DNA from: Kribbella capetownensis | Lineage (GTDB): Bacteria; Actinomycetota; Actinomycetes; Propionibacteriales; Kribbellaceae | Assembly: GCF_004331485.1 (NCBI RefSeq) | Contig: NZ_SJKD01000010.1 | Span: forward strand, 1-64,000 | DNA length: 64,000 bases | Direction: 5' to 3' | The notes under the pieces: generated by a model | The model's database searches: none | What the model was told of the DNA's origin: nothing | Seen by the model: only the letters and a program-made list of their open reading frames with translations | Shown: positions 42,411 through 51,282 of the stretch, piece after piece | Position numbering within the stretch: the stretch's first letter is position 1 | How the letters are laid out: each line of letters opens with the position of its first letter | Position numbers and translations under genes: made by a program

Positions 42411-45362
42411 ATGGAGTTCCGCATCCTCGGTCCGCTCGAGATCGTCGTCGACGATCACCCGGTCCCGACGCCTGCGCCGCGGCTCTGCATGCTCCTCACC
42501 ACCTTGCTGCTGCGGCCGCATCGAGTCGTCCCGGTCGGCGAGCTGATCGACCGGCTGTGGGCGGACGAGACCCTGCCCGCGAACCCGACCTCCTCGATCC
42601 ACACCTACGTCCGCCGGTTGCGCGCCATCGTCGGTGCGGACGTCCTGCAGACCCGTCCCGGCGGGTACCTGCTGGCTGCCGAGGCCACCGATCTCGTTGC
42701 CTTCCGCTCCTATCTTGCGGAGGCCGCCGACGACCCAGCGCGGAAGATCGAGCATCTCCAGCGAGCGCTGGACCAGTGGCGCGGTGAGCCGCTCGCCGTC
42801 GAGCACCACTACGCGGTCGGGCTGGTCGAGGAGCGGCTGACCGCGCTCGAGCAGTACTACGACGCGCGGCTGGCGCAGGGCGATCACGCCGACCTCCTGC
42901 CCGAGTTGCGAGCGTCGAGCGCCAAGGAACCGCTGCGCGAACGGTTCAGCGCACAGCTGATGATCGCGCTCTACCGCTGCGGACGGCAGGCCGAAGCGTT
43001 GGCGGCGTACGACGAGATCGCGGACCGGCTCGTGGACCAGTTCGGCCTCGACCCGGGCGACGAACTGCGCGAGCTGCGGCAGTCGATCCTGACCTCGACT
43101 CTCGAGGCGCCGTCACCGCCATCGGGAGACTGGACCCGGCAGAACCAGCTCCCGCTCGACATCCGCACCCTCATCGGCCGCGACGACCTCATCAACGAGG
43201 TCGTGAAGCTCGCGGTTCAGACCAGCGGCGTCCCGATCGTCGTACTGACCGGCACTCCGGGCGTCGGCAAGACCGCGCTGGCGGTCCGAGTCGCGCATCA
43301 GCTGGCGTCGTCCTTCACCGACGGGTTGTGGTTCGTCCGGTTGCGTGGGGCGTCGGATCAGCCGCGCCGGCCGGACGACGTACTCGTCGACTTGCTGCGA
43401 TCCTCCGGCGTCGATCCGCGAGCGATCCCCGACGATCTCGACGCCCGCGCCGCCGCGTTCCGCGCCCGTCTCGCCGGTCGCCGCGTTCTCCTTGTTCTCG
43501 ACGACGCCCGCGATGCCGCTCAGGTCCGTCCGTTGCTACCTGGTACGCCGGGCAGCGCAGTACTCATCACGAGCCGCAACACACTCGCCGGCCTGGTCGC
43601 CCTCGAGGGCGCGACCGGCCTCAGCGTCGCCACCTTGACGCCCGGCGACGGCGCGTCCCTGGTCACCTCACTCCTCAGCCGTCCGGCCCCTGACGACTTG
43701 CAGGACGCGGTGGCCGAGCTCGTCGCGATGTGCGCCGGTCTGCCTCTCGCACTCCGCATCGCGGGTGCCGTCGCGACCCACGGATCCGTGGCCGGCCTCG
43801 TCTCCCGCATGCGTGCCGCCGGCGCACTCCCACTCCTCACCATCGACGACGACACCGCGGTCAGCACCGCCTTCACCACGTCGTACGATCTCCTGGACCC
43901 CGCCGTCCAACGCGGTTTCCGCCTCCTGTCTCTGTTCCCCGGTCCCGAGTTCGGCGAACGCGCCGCCGAAGCCCTCATCGGTCCTGAGTACGCCGATGTC
44001 CTCACCCGGCTGGAATCCGCCGGCCTCCTCCAGCCGGTCGGACGCGGTCGCTACGTCATGCACGACCTCGTCAAGGAATACGGCGTCCACCTCGGGACTC
44101 CGGAGCTCGAGGCCTGGAACGCCTTGTGTGCTTGGTACATCGGCACGGCGGACTTCGCGGTGCATGCGTTGCTCCCGACAGCGGTGCGGTTGCCGGTCAC
44201 GTCGTACCAGCGTGTGCCGGTCGATGACCCGACGGACTGGCTCGAATCCGAGCTCGTGAACATCGAGGCCGTCGCCACGCGGGCTCTGGCCGTAGGCCCG
44301 TCCGATACGGCCTGGCTGGTCGCGGACATCCTGCGGCCGTACCTCTATCAACACAGCCTGACCGACCTGTGGCGCAAGCTGGTCGAGCTCGGCGTCAGGT
44401 CCGCGCCGCAAGACCCACTGGCTCGGGGCGCGATGGAGCACGCGCTCGGGGTGCTGGCGCGGATCACCGGCGACGCCGAGAGCGTGACCGTGCACGGTGA
44501 GAACGCGATCGAGCTGTACCGGTCGGGTGGGTTCGTCCTCGGCGAGGCGGCGTTGCTGTGCAACCTCGGTCTCGCCTCCAATGATCAGGGCCAGTTGCGG
44601 AAGTCCGCGGAACTGCTCGCCGCCGGCATCGAGCTGTTCCGTTCCATCGGCGAGATCGACCGCCTGCCGACGGCCTTGCTGAACCAGTCGCTCAACTATC
44701 TGCATCTGGGACGGTTCCGGGACACCATCGAGTGCGCGACCGAGTGCCTGGCACTGACCGCGGCGGGCGATTCCCCGGTGGTGCGGATCAACCGGGCGGC
44801 GGCGTACCTCGATCTCGGCAGGTACGACGAAGCCGCGGCCGACCTGGCCTCGCCGCCGGACGGCAGCCGCTTGGACCTGATCGCCTGGAAGCTCCAACTG
44901 GCCGAGTTCCACCGGCGGCTCCACGACCACGCGACGGCGCTCCAGCACGCATCGGATGCCCTCGCGGACAGTCTCGAGGTCTCCTCGAACTACCACGAAT
45001 GCTTCAGCCGGCTCGTGATCGGCGAGATCCACCTGCACGACGCCGACCACGCGGCGGCGCGCTCGTACTTCGAACAGGTCGACACCGCGGCCGGCAAGTC
45101 GGGCTACGGCACGATCCTCGCCGACGTCCACTACTGGCTGGCCGAATGCACGTTCCGCGAGGGGCGTACGGCGCTCGCCCATGAACTCGCCGCCGCAGCC
45201 CTCACCGAACTCGAGGCTGTCGAGTACTGCGTCGGCACGTACCACGCCCAGGACCTGCTCGCTCGCTGCGATACCGCGCTGGGACGCGACGACGACGCCG
45301 CCCTCCACGCTGCGGCTGCTGGTCGAATCCATGCACAGACCGGCTACATCCCCGGCTGGTGA
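42411..45362 (+). CDS. SARP/AfsR-type regulator with NB-ARC and TPR domains
   Basis: 983 residues. Residues 1-95 are an OmpR-like winged helix (EFRILGPLEIVVDDHPV, IHTYVRRLRAIVG), 95-240 a BTAD domain, 260-520 an NB-ARC STAND ATPase with P-loop GTPGVGKTAL (about residue 280) and Walker-B-like VLLVLDDARDA. From about 640 there are TPR-like helical repeats. This is the AfsR architecture, which activates secondary-metabolism or stress genes after nucleotide-driven assembly. There is no ribosome binding site at ATG 42411, so the transcript may be leaderless. The target is not evident nearby. Confidence 0.9.
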   Translation: MEFRILGPLEIVVDDHPVPTPAPRLCMLLTTLLLRPHRVVPVGELIDRLWADETLPANPTSSIHTYVRRLRAIVGADVLQTRPGGYLLAAEATDLVAFRSYLAEAADDPARKIEHLQRALDQWRGEPLAVEHHYAVGLVEERLTALEQYYDARLAQGDHADLLPELRASSAKEPLRERFSAQLMIALYRCGRQAEALAAYDEIADRLVDQFGLDPGDELRELRQSILTSTLEAPSPPSGDWTRQNQLPLDIRTLIGRDDLINEVVKLAVQTSGVPIVVLTGTPGVGKTALAVRVAHQLASSFTDGLWFVRLRGASDQPRRPDDVLVDLLRSSGVDPRAIPDDLDARAAAFRARLAGRRVLLVLDDARDAAQVRPLLPGTPGSAVLITSRNTLAGLVALEGATGLSVATLTPGDGASLVTSLLSRPAPDDLQDAVAELVAMCAGLPLALRIAGAVATHGSVAGLVSRMRAAGALPLLTIDDDTAVSTAFTTSYDLLDPAVQRGFRLLSLFPGPEFGERAAEALIGPEYADVLTRLESAGLLQPVGRGRYVMHDLVKEYGVHLGTPELEAWNALCAWYIGTADFAVHALLPTAVRLPVTSYQRVPVDDPTDWLESELVNIEAVATRALAVGPSDTAWLVADILRPYLYQHSLTDLWRKLVELGVRSAPQDPLARGAMEHALGVLARITGDAESVTVHGENAIELYRSGGFVLGEAALLCNLGLASNDQGQLRKSAELLAAGIELFRSIGEIDRLPTALLNQSLNYLHLGRFRDTIECATECLALTAAGDSPVVRINRAAAYLDLGRYDEAAADLASPPDGSRLDLIAWKLQLAEFHRRLHDHATALQHASDALADSLEVSSNYHECFSRLVIGEIHLHDADHAAARSYFEQVDTAAGKSGYGTILADVHYWLAECTFREGRTALAHELAAAALTELEAVEYCVGTYHAQDLLARCDTALGRDDDAALHAAAAGRIHAQTGYIPGW

Positions 45363-45394
45363 ATTCGGCTTACTCTCGTGACGAGGGAGGGGCG

Positions 45395-45634
45395 ATGGCT
45401 GGGCAAACGGTGAGCGCGCCGGATGGCCGGAAGCTCGAGGTGTGCGTGTGGAGTGATCCGGAGGGCGCGCCGGTGTTCTGGCGCGGGGACACCTCGGTCC
45501 CGGTCGCACACGGCGAGTGGCTCGTACGCCGGTTGCCCGCCGCCGAACTGATCACGGTCGACGGCGGCCAATTCGGTCCTCGTCACGAGCCGGAGCTGGG
45601 ACTACTCACGTGGGTCGGTCACGGGACCCCGTAG
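45395..45634 (+). pseudogene. Internally deleted alpha/beta hydrolase
   Basis: 79 residues from ATG 45395 (GGGAGGGG upstream). The first 23 residues (VSAPDGRKLEVCVWSDPEGA) are the N-terminal strands of an alpha/beta hydrolase, and the rest (GDTSVPVAHGEWLVRRLPAA, then a His-Asp-like end) is its C-terminus. The nucleophile elbow, cap and about 180-200 residues are missing in frame between VFW and RGD. The product cannot be an active hydrolase, though the reading frame and start are intact. Confidence 0.6.
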
Positions 45635-45638
45635 CTGT

Positions 45639-46055
45639 CTACAGCCCGAGGTCGCGGAGGAACTCCGGCTTGTAGGCCTGCATCACGACGTACCGGGGGT
45701 CCGGCACCTCCATGCCCTTGTTCTTCGCGGCGTCACTGGCCGCGTCGTGCTCGCCGACCGGGACGCTCGGGTCGGTCCAGTCCTGCTCGGACGGGTTCCA
45801 CCGCGTCACCGTGTACTCGGCGATGATGTTGTCGTCGGCAACCAATGCCTTGGCGGTGCGCTCCGCCTCCTGGGCGTCCTCGAGGGTGTGCGTGTACAGC
45901 AGCATCCGGTTCCCGTCGCGGGTCACCGTCACCTGACTGCCGAGCCGCTTGCGTGCGTCGTCGTCCAGATCGTGCACCCGGAACCGCTCCCAGAACGTCA
46001 ATCCGTGCTCTTCGTTCCCGAGCACAACCTCAACCCGAAACTCCTCATCCGCCAT
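45639..46055 (-). CDS. Conserved hypothetical protein
   Basis: 138 residues, acidic, soluble. The first half has beta-strand alternation (EFRVEVVLGNEEHGLTFWER, VTVTRDGNRMLLYTHTLEDA) and AEYTVTRWNPSEQDWTDP follows, as in small actinobacterial proteins of unknown function. ATG 46055 has AGGGTG upstream; GTG 46061 is possible. It converges on the hydrolase remnant with a four-base gap. I do not know its function. Confidence 0.65.
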   Translation of the reverse strand: MADEEFRVEVVLGNEEHGLTFWERFRVHDLDDDARKRLGSQVTVTRDGNRMLLYTHTLEDAQEAERTAKALVADDNIIAEYTVTRWNPSEQDWTDPSVPVGEHDAASDAAKNKGMEVPDPRYVVMQAYKPEFLRDLGL

Positions 46056-46163
46056 AGCCACACCCTATCGACCCCGGTCCGTGCGCTTCGATCCCGCCTG
46101 CGCGCGGTCCTGAGAGTTGGGACAGGTGAATCGCGTTGGTTCGATCGACTAGACTTCTGAGTC

Positions 46164-47051
46164 ATGGAGCTGAGGCACTTGGAACACTTCGTCGCGGTGG
46201 CCGAGCAGAAGCACTTCACCCGGGCGGCCGAGGCGATGTCGATCTCGCAGTCCGGCCTGTCCGCCTCCATCCGGGCGCTCGAGCGGGAGCTTCGCGCTCC
46301 GCTCTTCCTCCGCAACACCCGCAGCGTCGAGCTCACCGAGGCCGGGCGTGCCCTCCTGTGCGAAGGACGCCGTACGCTCGCCGCCGCCGAGGCTGCCAAG
46401 GACGCGGTCGCCGCGGTCCAGGGGCTGCTCCGTGGTCACCTGACTGTTGGGCTCGAGCAGTGCCTGGGTGTGGTCGACGTACCGGCTCTGCTGGCCAAGT
46501 TCCGCTCCGCCTACCCGGGCGTCGAGATCGAGGTCCGCCAGGGCGGCTCCACGCCGATGCTCGACGAACTCGCCTCCGGGCGGCTCGACATCGCGTTCGT
46601 CGCCACCGCCGGCGACCCGGTCGACGGCCTCGACCTTCGTCCGCTGTCCACCGAGTCGATGGTCCTCGTGTGCGCCCCCGACCACCGCTTGGCGTCGGCG
46701 ATCGCCGTCTCCTTGGACGACCTGGTGGGGGAGTCGTTCGTCGACTTCGACCCGACCTGGGGAGCCCGCGCCATCTCCGACCGCGCCTTCGCCACCGCCG
46801 GCGTTGCGCACCCTGTGACGATCGAGGTGAACGACGTACACACTCTCCTCGCCCTGGTCGCCCACAACCTTGGCGTGGCCCTCGTCCCCGAACGCATCGC
46901 CGCCAAACGAGGCGACCACATGACCGTCCCCCTCACCCCCGGCAGCGCCTCCGACTGGCAAGTCTCAGTAGCCATGCCCACCAGCCCCGCCGCCTCCCTA
47001 GCCGCCGACGCCCTCATAGGCATGCTCCCCACCACCGCCGTCCACAAGTAA
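46164..47051 (+). CDS. LysR-family transcriptional regulator
   Basis: 295 residues with the LysR HTH (ELRHLEHFVAVAEQKHFTRA, SISQSGLSASIRALERELRA) and a periplasmic-binding-protein-like effector domain (LRGHLTVGLEQCLG, LLALVAHNLGVALVPERIA). A TAGACT hexamer at 46150-46155 lies 8 bases before ATG 46164, and there is no Shine-Dalgarno site, so the transcript is probably leaderless. The gene is convergent with the following aldo/keto reductase; no divergent target gene is present, which is unusual for LysR. Confidence 0.9.
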   Translation: MELRHLEHFVAVAEQKHFTRAAEAMSISQSGLSASIRALERELRAPLFLRNTRSVELTEAGRALLCEGRRTLAAAEAAKDAVAAVQGLLRGHLTVGLEQCLGVVDVPALLAKFRSAYPGVEIEVRQGGSTPMLDELASGRLDIAFVATAGDPVDGLDLRPLSTESMVLVCAPDHRLASAIAVSLDDLVGESFVDFDPTWGARAISDRAFATAGVAHPVTIEVNDVHTLLALVAHNLGVALVPERIAAKRGDHMTVPLTPGSASDWQVSVAMPTSPAASLAADALIGMLPTTAVHK

Positions 47052-47089
47052 GACCGGCCGCCGCCTGAGCCCACCACCCACCCGCGGCG

Positions 47090-47170
47090 GATGGGTGAGC
47101 CCACGAGATGGCGGGTTCACCCATCGGATTCCGCTGGGTGAACCCGCCATCTGATGGGTCAACCCATCAG
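47090..47170. terminator. Nested palindromes between LysR and aldo/keto reductase genes
   Basis: Positions 47106-47123 and 47135-47152 form a perfect 18-bp stem with an 11-base loop. GATGGGTGA (47090-47098) can instead pair with TCACCCATC (47117-47125), and CTGATGGGT (47151-47159) pairs with ACCCATCAG (47162-47170). The region separates two convergent genes and would terminate both; the alternative pairings are mutually exclusive. Confidence 0.75.
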
Positions 47171-47181
47171 ACCGGGGCCTG

Positions 47182-48156
47182 TTACCAGGCGTAGTCCTCG
47201 GGGGCGGTCTTGTAGCCCGGGAAGATTTCGTCGAGGCGGGCCAGGGCCTTCTCGTCGAGTTTGACGTCGACGGCGCGTACGGCGGACTCGAGCTGCGCCA
47301 TCGTGCGCGGGCCGACGATCGGGCCGGTGACGGCGGGCTGGTGCAGCAGCCAGGCGAGGGCGACCTCACCGGGCTCGTGGCCGAGCTCGTCGGCGAAGGC
47401 CTCGTACTGCTCGATCTGCGGACGCAGCCGCTCCAGGGTCTCCTTGGCGCGACCCTCGAGCCGGCGTACGCCCTCGTTCTCCTTGCGGATGACGCCACCG
47501 AGCAGACCGCCCTGCAGCGGCGACCACGGGATCACGCCGAGGCCGTACTCCTGCGCCGCCGGCAGCACCTCGCGCTCGACGTCCCGCACGAGCAGGTTGT
47601 AGATCGACTGCTCGCTGACCAGGCCGATGTAGTTGCGCCGCGCCGCCGCCTCCTGCGCCTGCGCGATGTGCCATCCCGCGAAGTTGGAGGATCCGGCGTA
47701 CAGGATCTTGCCCTGCTGGATGGCGACCTCGATCGCCTGCCAGATCTCGTCCCACGGGGTGTTCCGGTCCACGTGGTGGAACTGGTACAGATCCACGTAG
47801 TCGGTCTGCAGCCGCTTCAGCGACGCGTCCAACGCCCGCCGGATGTTCAGCGCCGACAGCTTGCCTTCGTTGGGCCACCCGTCGCCCATGTCTCCGTAGA
47901 CCTTGGTCGCCAGCACCGTCTTGTGCCGGTTCCCGGGGTCCTTGGCGAACCACTCACCGATGATCTCTTCGGTCCGCCCCGGGTAGATCGCCCGCCCGTA
48001 CCCGTTGGCGGTGTCGAAGAAGTTGATCCCCTTCTCGTGCGCCGCGTCCATGATCGCGTGCGCATCCGCCACCTCGGTGTGAGGTCCGAAGTTCATCGTC
48101 CCCAACACGATTCGACTGACGTTCAGTCCCGTACGTCCAAGCTGAGTAAAGTCCAT
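47182..48156 (-). CDS. Aldo/keto reductase (YhdN/potassium-channel beta-like)
   Basis: 324 residues from ATG 48156 (GGAGGT upstream). The tetrad is Asp in FFDTANGYG, the Tyr there, Lys in TVLATKVYG and His in LYQFHHVDRN. The C-terminal IVGPRTMAQLESAV binds NADPH. It is only about 30-40 percent like the other reductase in the window by eye and belongs to the Kv-beta/YhdN side. It is a stand-alone gene, convergent with LysR and following the amino-sugar operon on the same strand after a 75-base gap. Confidence 0.9.
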   Translation of the reverse strand: MDFTQLGRTGLNVSRIVLGTMNFGPHTEVADAHAIMDAAHEKGINFFDTANGYGRAIYPGRTEEIIGEWFAKDPGNRHKTVLATKVYGDMGDGWPNEGKLSALNIRRALDASLKRLQTDYVDLYQFHHVDRNTPWDEIWQAIEVAIQQGKILYAGSSNFAGWHIAQAQEAAARRNYIGLVSEQSIYNLLVRDVEREVLPAAQEYGLGVIPWSPLQGGLLGGVIRKENEGVRRLEGRAKETLERLRPQIEQYEAFADELGHEPGEVALAWLLHQPAVTGPIVGPRTMAQLESAVRAVDVKLDEKALARLDEIFPGYKTAPEDYAW

Positions 48157-48231
48157 ACCTCCACCCTCCCGCGCGCCCGCTAAGACTTCCAACAAGAGAA
48201 TCAGCTCAGTCCCATCACCAGAGCTTCTGAG

Positions 48232-49200
48232 TCAGCCGTGAGTGCGCGCCGCCTCCGACAACCTGCTCCGCACCGCCTCGGTCGGCTGCACCCCACCTTC
48301 GGCCAACGCGTCCAGGAGCGCGCCGACGAGCGCAGGATCCTGGGTGTGCCGAAGGTCGAGGTTGAGTTCACGGTCCTCGCACGTACGGCGGAGCGCTGCG
48401 AACACAGGTGCGCCCGGCTCCCGGAGCAGGCCGCCGCCGGCAACGACGGTCACGGGCTCGGTCAGTCCACAGTTGCTGGCGAGGCTGACGATGTAGTCGG
48501 CCAGGCGCGACGCCTGCGTCTCCACGAGCCCAGCCACAACAGCGTCGTCCTCGATCAGTGCCAGAACCGACGGAGCATGCGCGGCCAACGTCGCGAAGTT
48601 GAACGTGTTCTCCCGCTTGGTGGTCAGCTCGAGCATCTCCTCCGGCGTCGACACATCGAACAGCGGAGGCAGTACGGCGGTGAGCTTCGTCGACTCGCCC
48701 AGTCCGAGCTCCGACAGGTACACGGCTCGCAGTGCCTCGCCGACCAGGCCCGCGGCGCCGAGCGGATGCTGCAGCCACCACGACAGCGCCCACTCCTTCA
48801 CCGGGCCCCTGCCCGCCAGCGCGGCCCCGGTGCCCAGTACGACGGAGATCCCCTGCCCATCGAGCCGCCCACACCGGATCAGGGCGAACCCGTCGTTCTT
48901 GATACTGAGATCACTGAAGCGTGGCTCTAGAGTCGCACTCCAGAACTGCGCGTCCGCCGGCCAATCGACGCCCGCCAAGCGGAACGCCGCGTGCTTGATG
49001 TCGGATGCTCGGAGTCCCGCCGACTCGAGTACGTCGCCGACCAGGCCAAGGACGACAGCCTTCGCCGCCTCAGCCCCGGCCGGCGCGTAGATGTCGCCGA
49101 CGCCACCACGAGCGAGGCCGACGAGCTCGCCATCGGCCGTAGTCAGCCCCGCCCAGGTCTTGGTGTTCCCGGCATCGACCGCAAGAAAGACGTCCGTCAC
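48232..49200 (-). CDS. N-acetylglucosamine kinase-like protein (BadF/BadG family)
   Basis: 322 residues of the ASKHA sugar-kinase fold: phosphate-1 motif AVDAGNTKT, connect/adenosine region VVLGTGAALAGRG and TVVAGGGLLREPG. It is closest in layout to eukaryote-type GlcNAc kinases that phosphorylate the 6-position of amino sugars. ATG 49200 overlaps the GH4 stop codon by four bases. It is the last gene of the disaccharide operon and should act on the non-phosphorylated sugar released by the GH4 enzyme. Confidence 0.88.
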   Translation of the reverse strand: MTDVFLAVDAGNTKTWAGLTTADGELVGLARGGVGDIYAPAGAEAAKAVVLGLVGDVLESAGLRASDIKHAAFRLAGVDWPADAQFWSATLEPRFSDLSIKNDGFALIRCGRLDGQGISVVLGTGAALAGRGPVKEWALSWWLQHPLGAAGLVGEALRAVYLSELGLGESTKLTAVLPPLFDVSTPEEMLELTTKRENTFNFATLAAHAPSVLALIEDDAVVAGLVETQASRLADYIVSLASNCGLTEPVTVVAGGGLLREPGAPVFAALRRTCEDRELNLDLRHTQDPALVGALLDALAEGGVQPTEAVRSRLSEAARTHG

Positions 49201-50498
49201 TGAAGAAGTCTTTCCGGCAGGTACGCCGCGTGCGCCGCGGCCATCTCGTCGTACAAGTTCTCGGCGATGGACAGGTCGGGCACCAGCGGGTTCGCGACCA
49301 GCGCACGGATCGCATCGGCCCGCGTGCCTTCCCAGGCAGCCTTGGCGGCCAGCATCTGGTAGTCGGCGAGTTGACGCGTGATGCCACGGACGGCGAGCGG
49401 CAGCGGCTGCTGCGGCTCGATGTGGCAGCCCTTCCGGTCCACGCTGCAGTAGACCTCGACGACGGTCTCCGCATCGAAGCCGGGCAGTGCATTGTCGGCA
49501 TTCGGAAGGTTGACGGGCAGCCGCGCGCCCGTGTCGTTGTAGTAGGCACTCATCACGTCGATGGCCAGTTCGAGTTCGTGGATCCCGCCCCGCGACCGGG
49601 CCGGGTCGAGGTGGGGATGGCTGGACTCAGCTTGTTCGCGGTAGTGATCCCAGTACCCCGGAACCGCATCCATGATCACTTCCGACCGGGTCCGGGGCGC
49701 GGCCTGCTGATCCCTGAACACCTCGTTCCGGAAGTAGTAGTAGTTGAAGTAGTCCGACGGAATCGACCGCATGACCACGGCGAGGTGCAGTGCACGCTTG
49801 GAGTTCGGATCCAGGGTCGGGTCGTCCTTGCGCCGTTCCCACGCCGCGTCGAGCAGCGGCATGACGTCTTCCCCGTCGTACAGGTGCTCGTAGCTCCAGC
49901 AGTTGTGGTTCACGCCGGCCATGGTGACCTTGGCTCGCTCGGGGTCGAGCCCGGCGGCCCGGAGGACGACGGGCGGGAACACGATCGGCCCCTCGCACAT
50001 CGAGTAGATCGGTACGGGCGTGTGGTCGGCGACAGCCTGGGAGACGATGTTGACCGGGTTGGTGTAGTTGAAGATCACCGCGTCCGGAGCCACGGCCTGC
50101 AGGTCGTCGGTGATGGTGCGCATGTCGTTGATGGAACGCAGCGCCATGAAGAATCCGCCAGGACCTTGCGTCTCCTGACCGATGACACCGTGCTTGATCG
50201 GAATGCGTTCGTCGAGCGCGCGGGCGGCGAAGTTGCCGGGACGGTAGCTGGTTAGCGCGGCGTCGACGTCGGCCAGGCCGGCGCGCTGGTCCGTCGTCGC
50301 CGTGACGGTGATGCCGTCACCGCCTTCCGCAGCGAGCTTCCTGGCGATCTTGAGGACGGTCTCCAGCCGCTCCGGGTCCTTGTCGATCAGCACGACCTCG
50401 GATCCCGCGAACTCGGGCCCATGCCACAAGAACGACGCCATGGTCCCGGCCGCTCTGGAGGATCCTCCGCCGATGTAGGCCATCTTGATTCGAGCCAT
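49197..50498 (-). CDS. GH4-family glycosidase
   Basis: 433 residues. GH4 enzymes hydrolyse by an NAD+-dependent elimination mechanism with Mn2+. The NAD motif YIGGGSSRAAG is at the N-terminus, VIFNYTNPVNIVSQA is the family block, and the metal ligands are Cys168 (SMCEGP) and His198 (GVNHNCW). Members act on 6-phospho or free alpha/beta-glucosides, galacturonides and diacetylchitobiose-type sugars. Context with a NagB-like protein and a GlcNAc-kinase-like protein favours an amino-sugar disaccharide. It starts three bases after the isomerase gene. Confidence 0.9.
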   Translation of the reverse strand: MARIKMAYIGGGSSRAAGTMASFLWHGPEFAGSEVVLIDKDPERLETVLKIARKLAAEGGDGITVTATTDQRAGLADVDAALTSYRPGNFAARALDERIPIKHGVIGQETQGPGGFFMALRSINDMRTITDDLQAVAPDAVIFNYTNPVNIVSQAVADHTPVPIYSMCEGPIVFPPVVLRAAGLDPERAKVTMAGVNHNCWSYEHLYDGEDVMPLLDAAWERRKDDPTLDPNSKRALHLAVVMRSIPSDYFNYYYFRNEVFRDQQAAPRTRSEVIMDAVPGYWDHYREQAESSHPHLDPARSRGGIHELELAIDVMSAYYNDTGARLPVNLPNADNALPGFDAETVVEVYCSVDRKGCHIEPQQPLPLAVRGITRQLADYQMLAAKAAWEGTRADAIRALVANPLVPDLSIAENLYDEMAAAHAAYLPERLLQ

Positions 50499-50501
50499 GT
50501 C

Positions 50502-51281
50502 CTATGAGACCCCTTCTCGTTCTGACTGTGCGGCTTGTTCGTCTGCGTAGATACGGGCGTTGTGGCAGTCGTGCACGATCGTCGCCGGCCACTCCGCGGC
50601 GTAGCTGTCGGCCCGGCGGATCCGGTCGAAGGCGTACGCCTTGTTCGGCCCCCACAGCAGCATCACCACCGAGCGCGAGAGCGCCGCGAGTTCCGCCGTA
50701 CCGATCGTGACGCCGTACGCCGGGACGTCCTCGAGCGACCGCAGACTCGGGAACGTGGACACGTTGTCCCTGCGGGTCGACTCCGGCAACTCGACGACGC
50801 GCGTGGGTGCGTTCCGCGGCGTACCCGGCCCGTTCAGCGCGACGTGACCGTCGCCTTGGCCACTGGCCAGCAGGAACACGTCGATGCCGCCTCCATCGAT
50901 GAGCTCCTTCTCGAAGGCAGCGGGCTCGTTGGGGTCGGGGGCGATGAGGCTGGTCGATCGCAGGCCAAGGTCGTCGAGAGGCTCGAGGAGATTCCGCCGG
51001 GCCCATCCGATGCAGCTGTGCGGCGTGAGCGGGGAGAGGAGCTTCCACTCTCCGGCGTGGCCGGTGACGTACTCGTCCATCATCACGATCCGCAGATTGT
51101 CGACACGGACTCCGCTCTGATGCGCGAGCCGATCCAAGGCCGCAGCCACCGGAGTCGCACTGCGGCCGGCCGGAAAGCCGACAACGTAGCGATCCGACGC
51201 GGCGAGGCCGTCGAGAATCTGCTGCGCGACGACCTCGCCGATCTCGGCGGCCGAGGGCATCACGGTGATAGGTGTCGCCAC
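50502..51281 (-). CDS. Glucosamine-6-phosphate isomerase/deaminase-like (NagB fold)
   Basis: 259 residues. The NagB/6-phosphogluconolactonase fold shows VGFPAGRSATPV, catalytic-region MMDEY (Asp69, Glu70) and GQGDGHVALNGPG (Asp144, His146) and the C-terminal MLLWGPNKAYAF. It would convert glucosamine-6-phosphate to fructose-6-phosphate plus ammonia in the cytosol. The GTG start is one base past the permease stop. The sequence is more divergent than canonical NagB, so a different aminosugar phosphate or a lactonase role is possible. Confidence 0.85.
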   Translation of the reverse strand: MATPITVMPSAAEIGEVVAQQILDGLAASDRYVVGFPAGRSATPVAAALDRLAHQSGVRVDNLRIVMMDEYVTGHAGEWKLLSPLTPHSCIGWARRNLLEPLDDLGLRSTSLIAPDPNEPAAFEKELIDGGGIDVFLLASGQGDGHVALNGPGTPRNAPTRVVELPESTRRDNVSTFPSLRSLEDVPAYGVTIGTAELAALSRSVVMLLWGPNKAYAFDRIRRADSYAAEWPATIVHDCHNARIYADEQAAQSEREGVS

Positions 51282-51282
51282 G

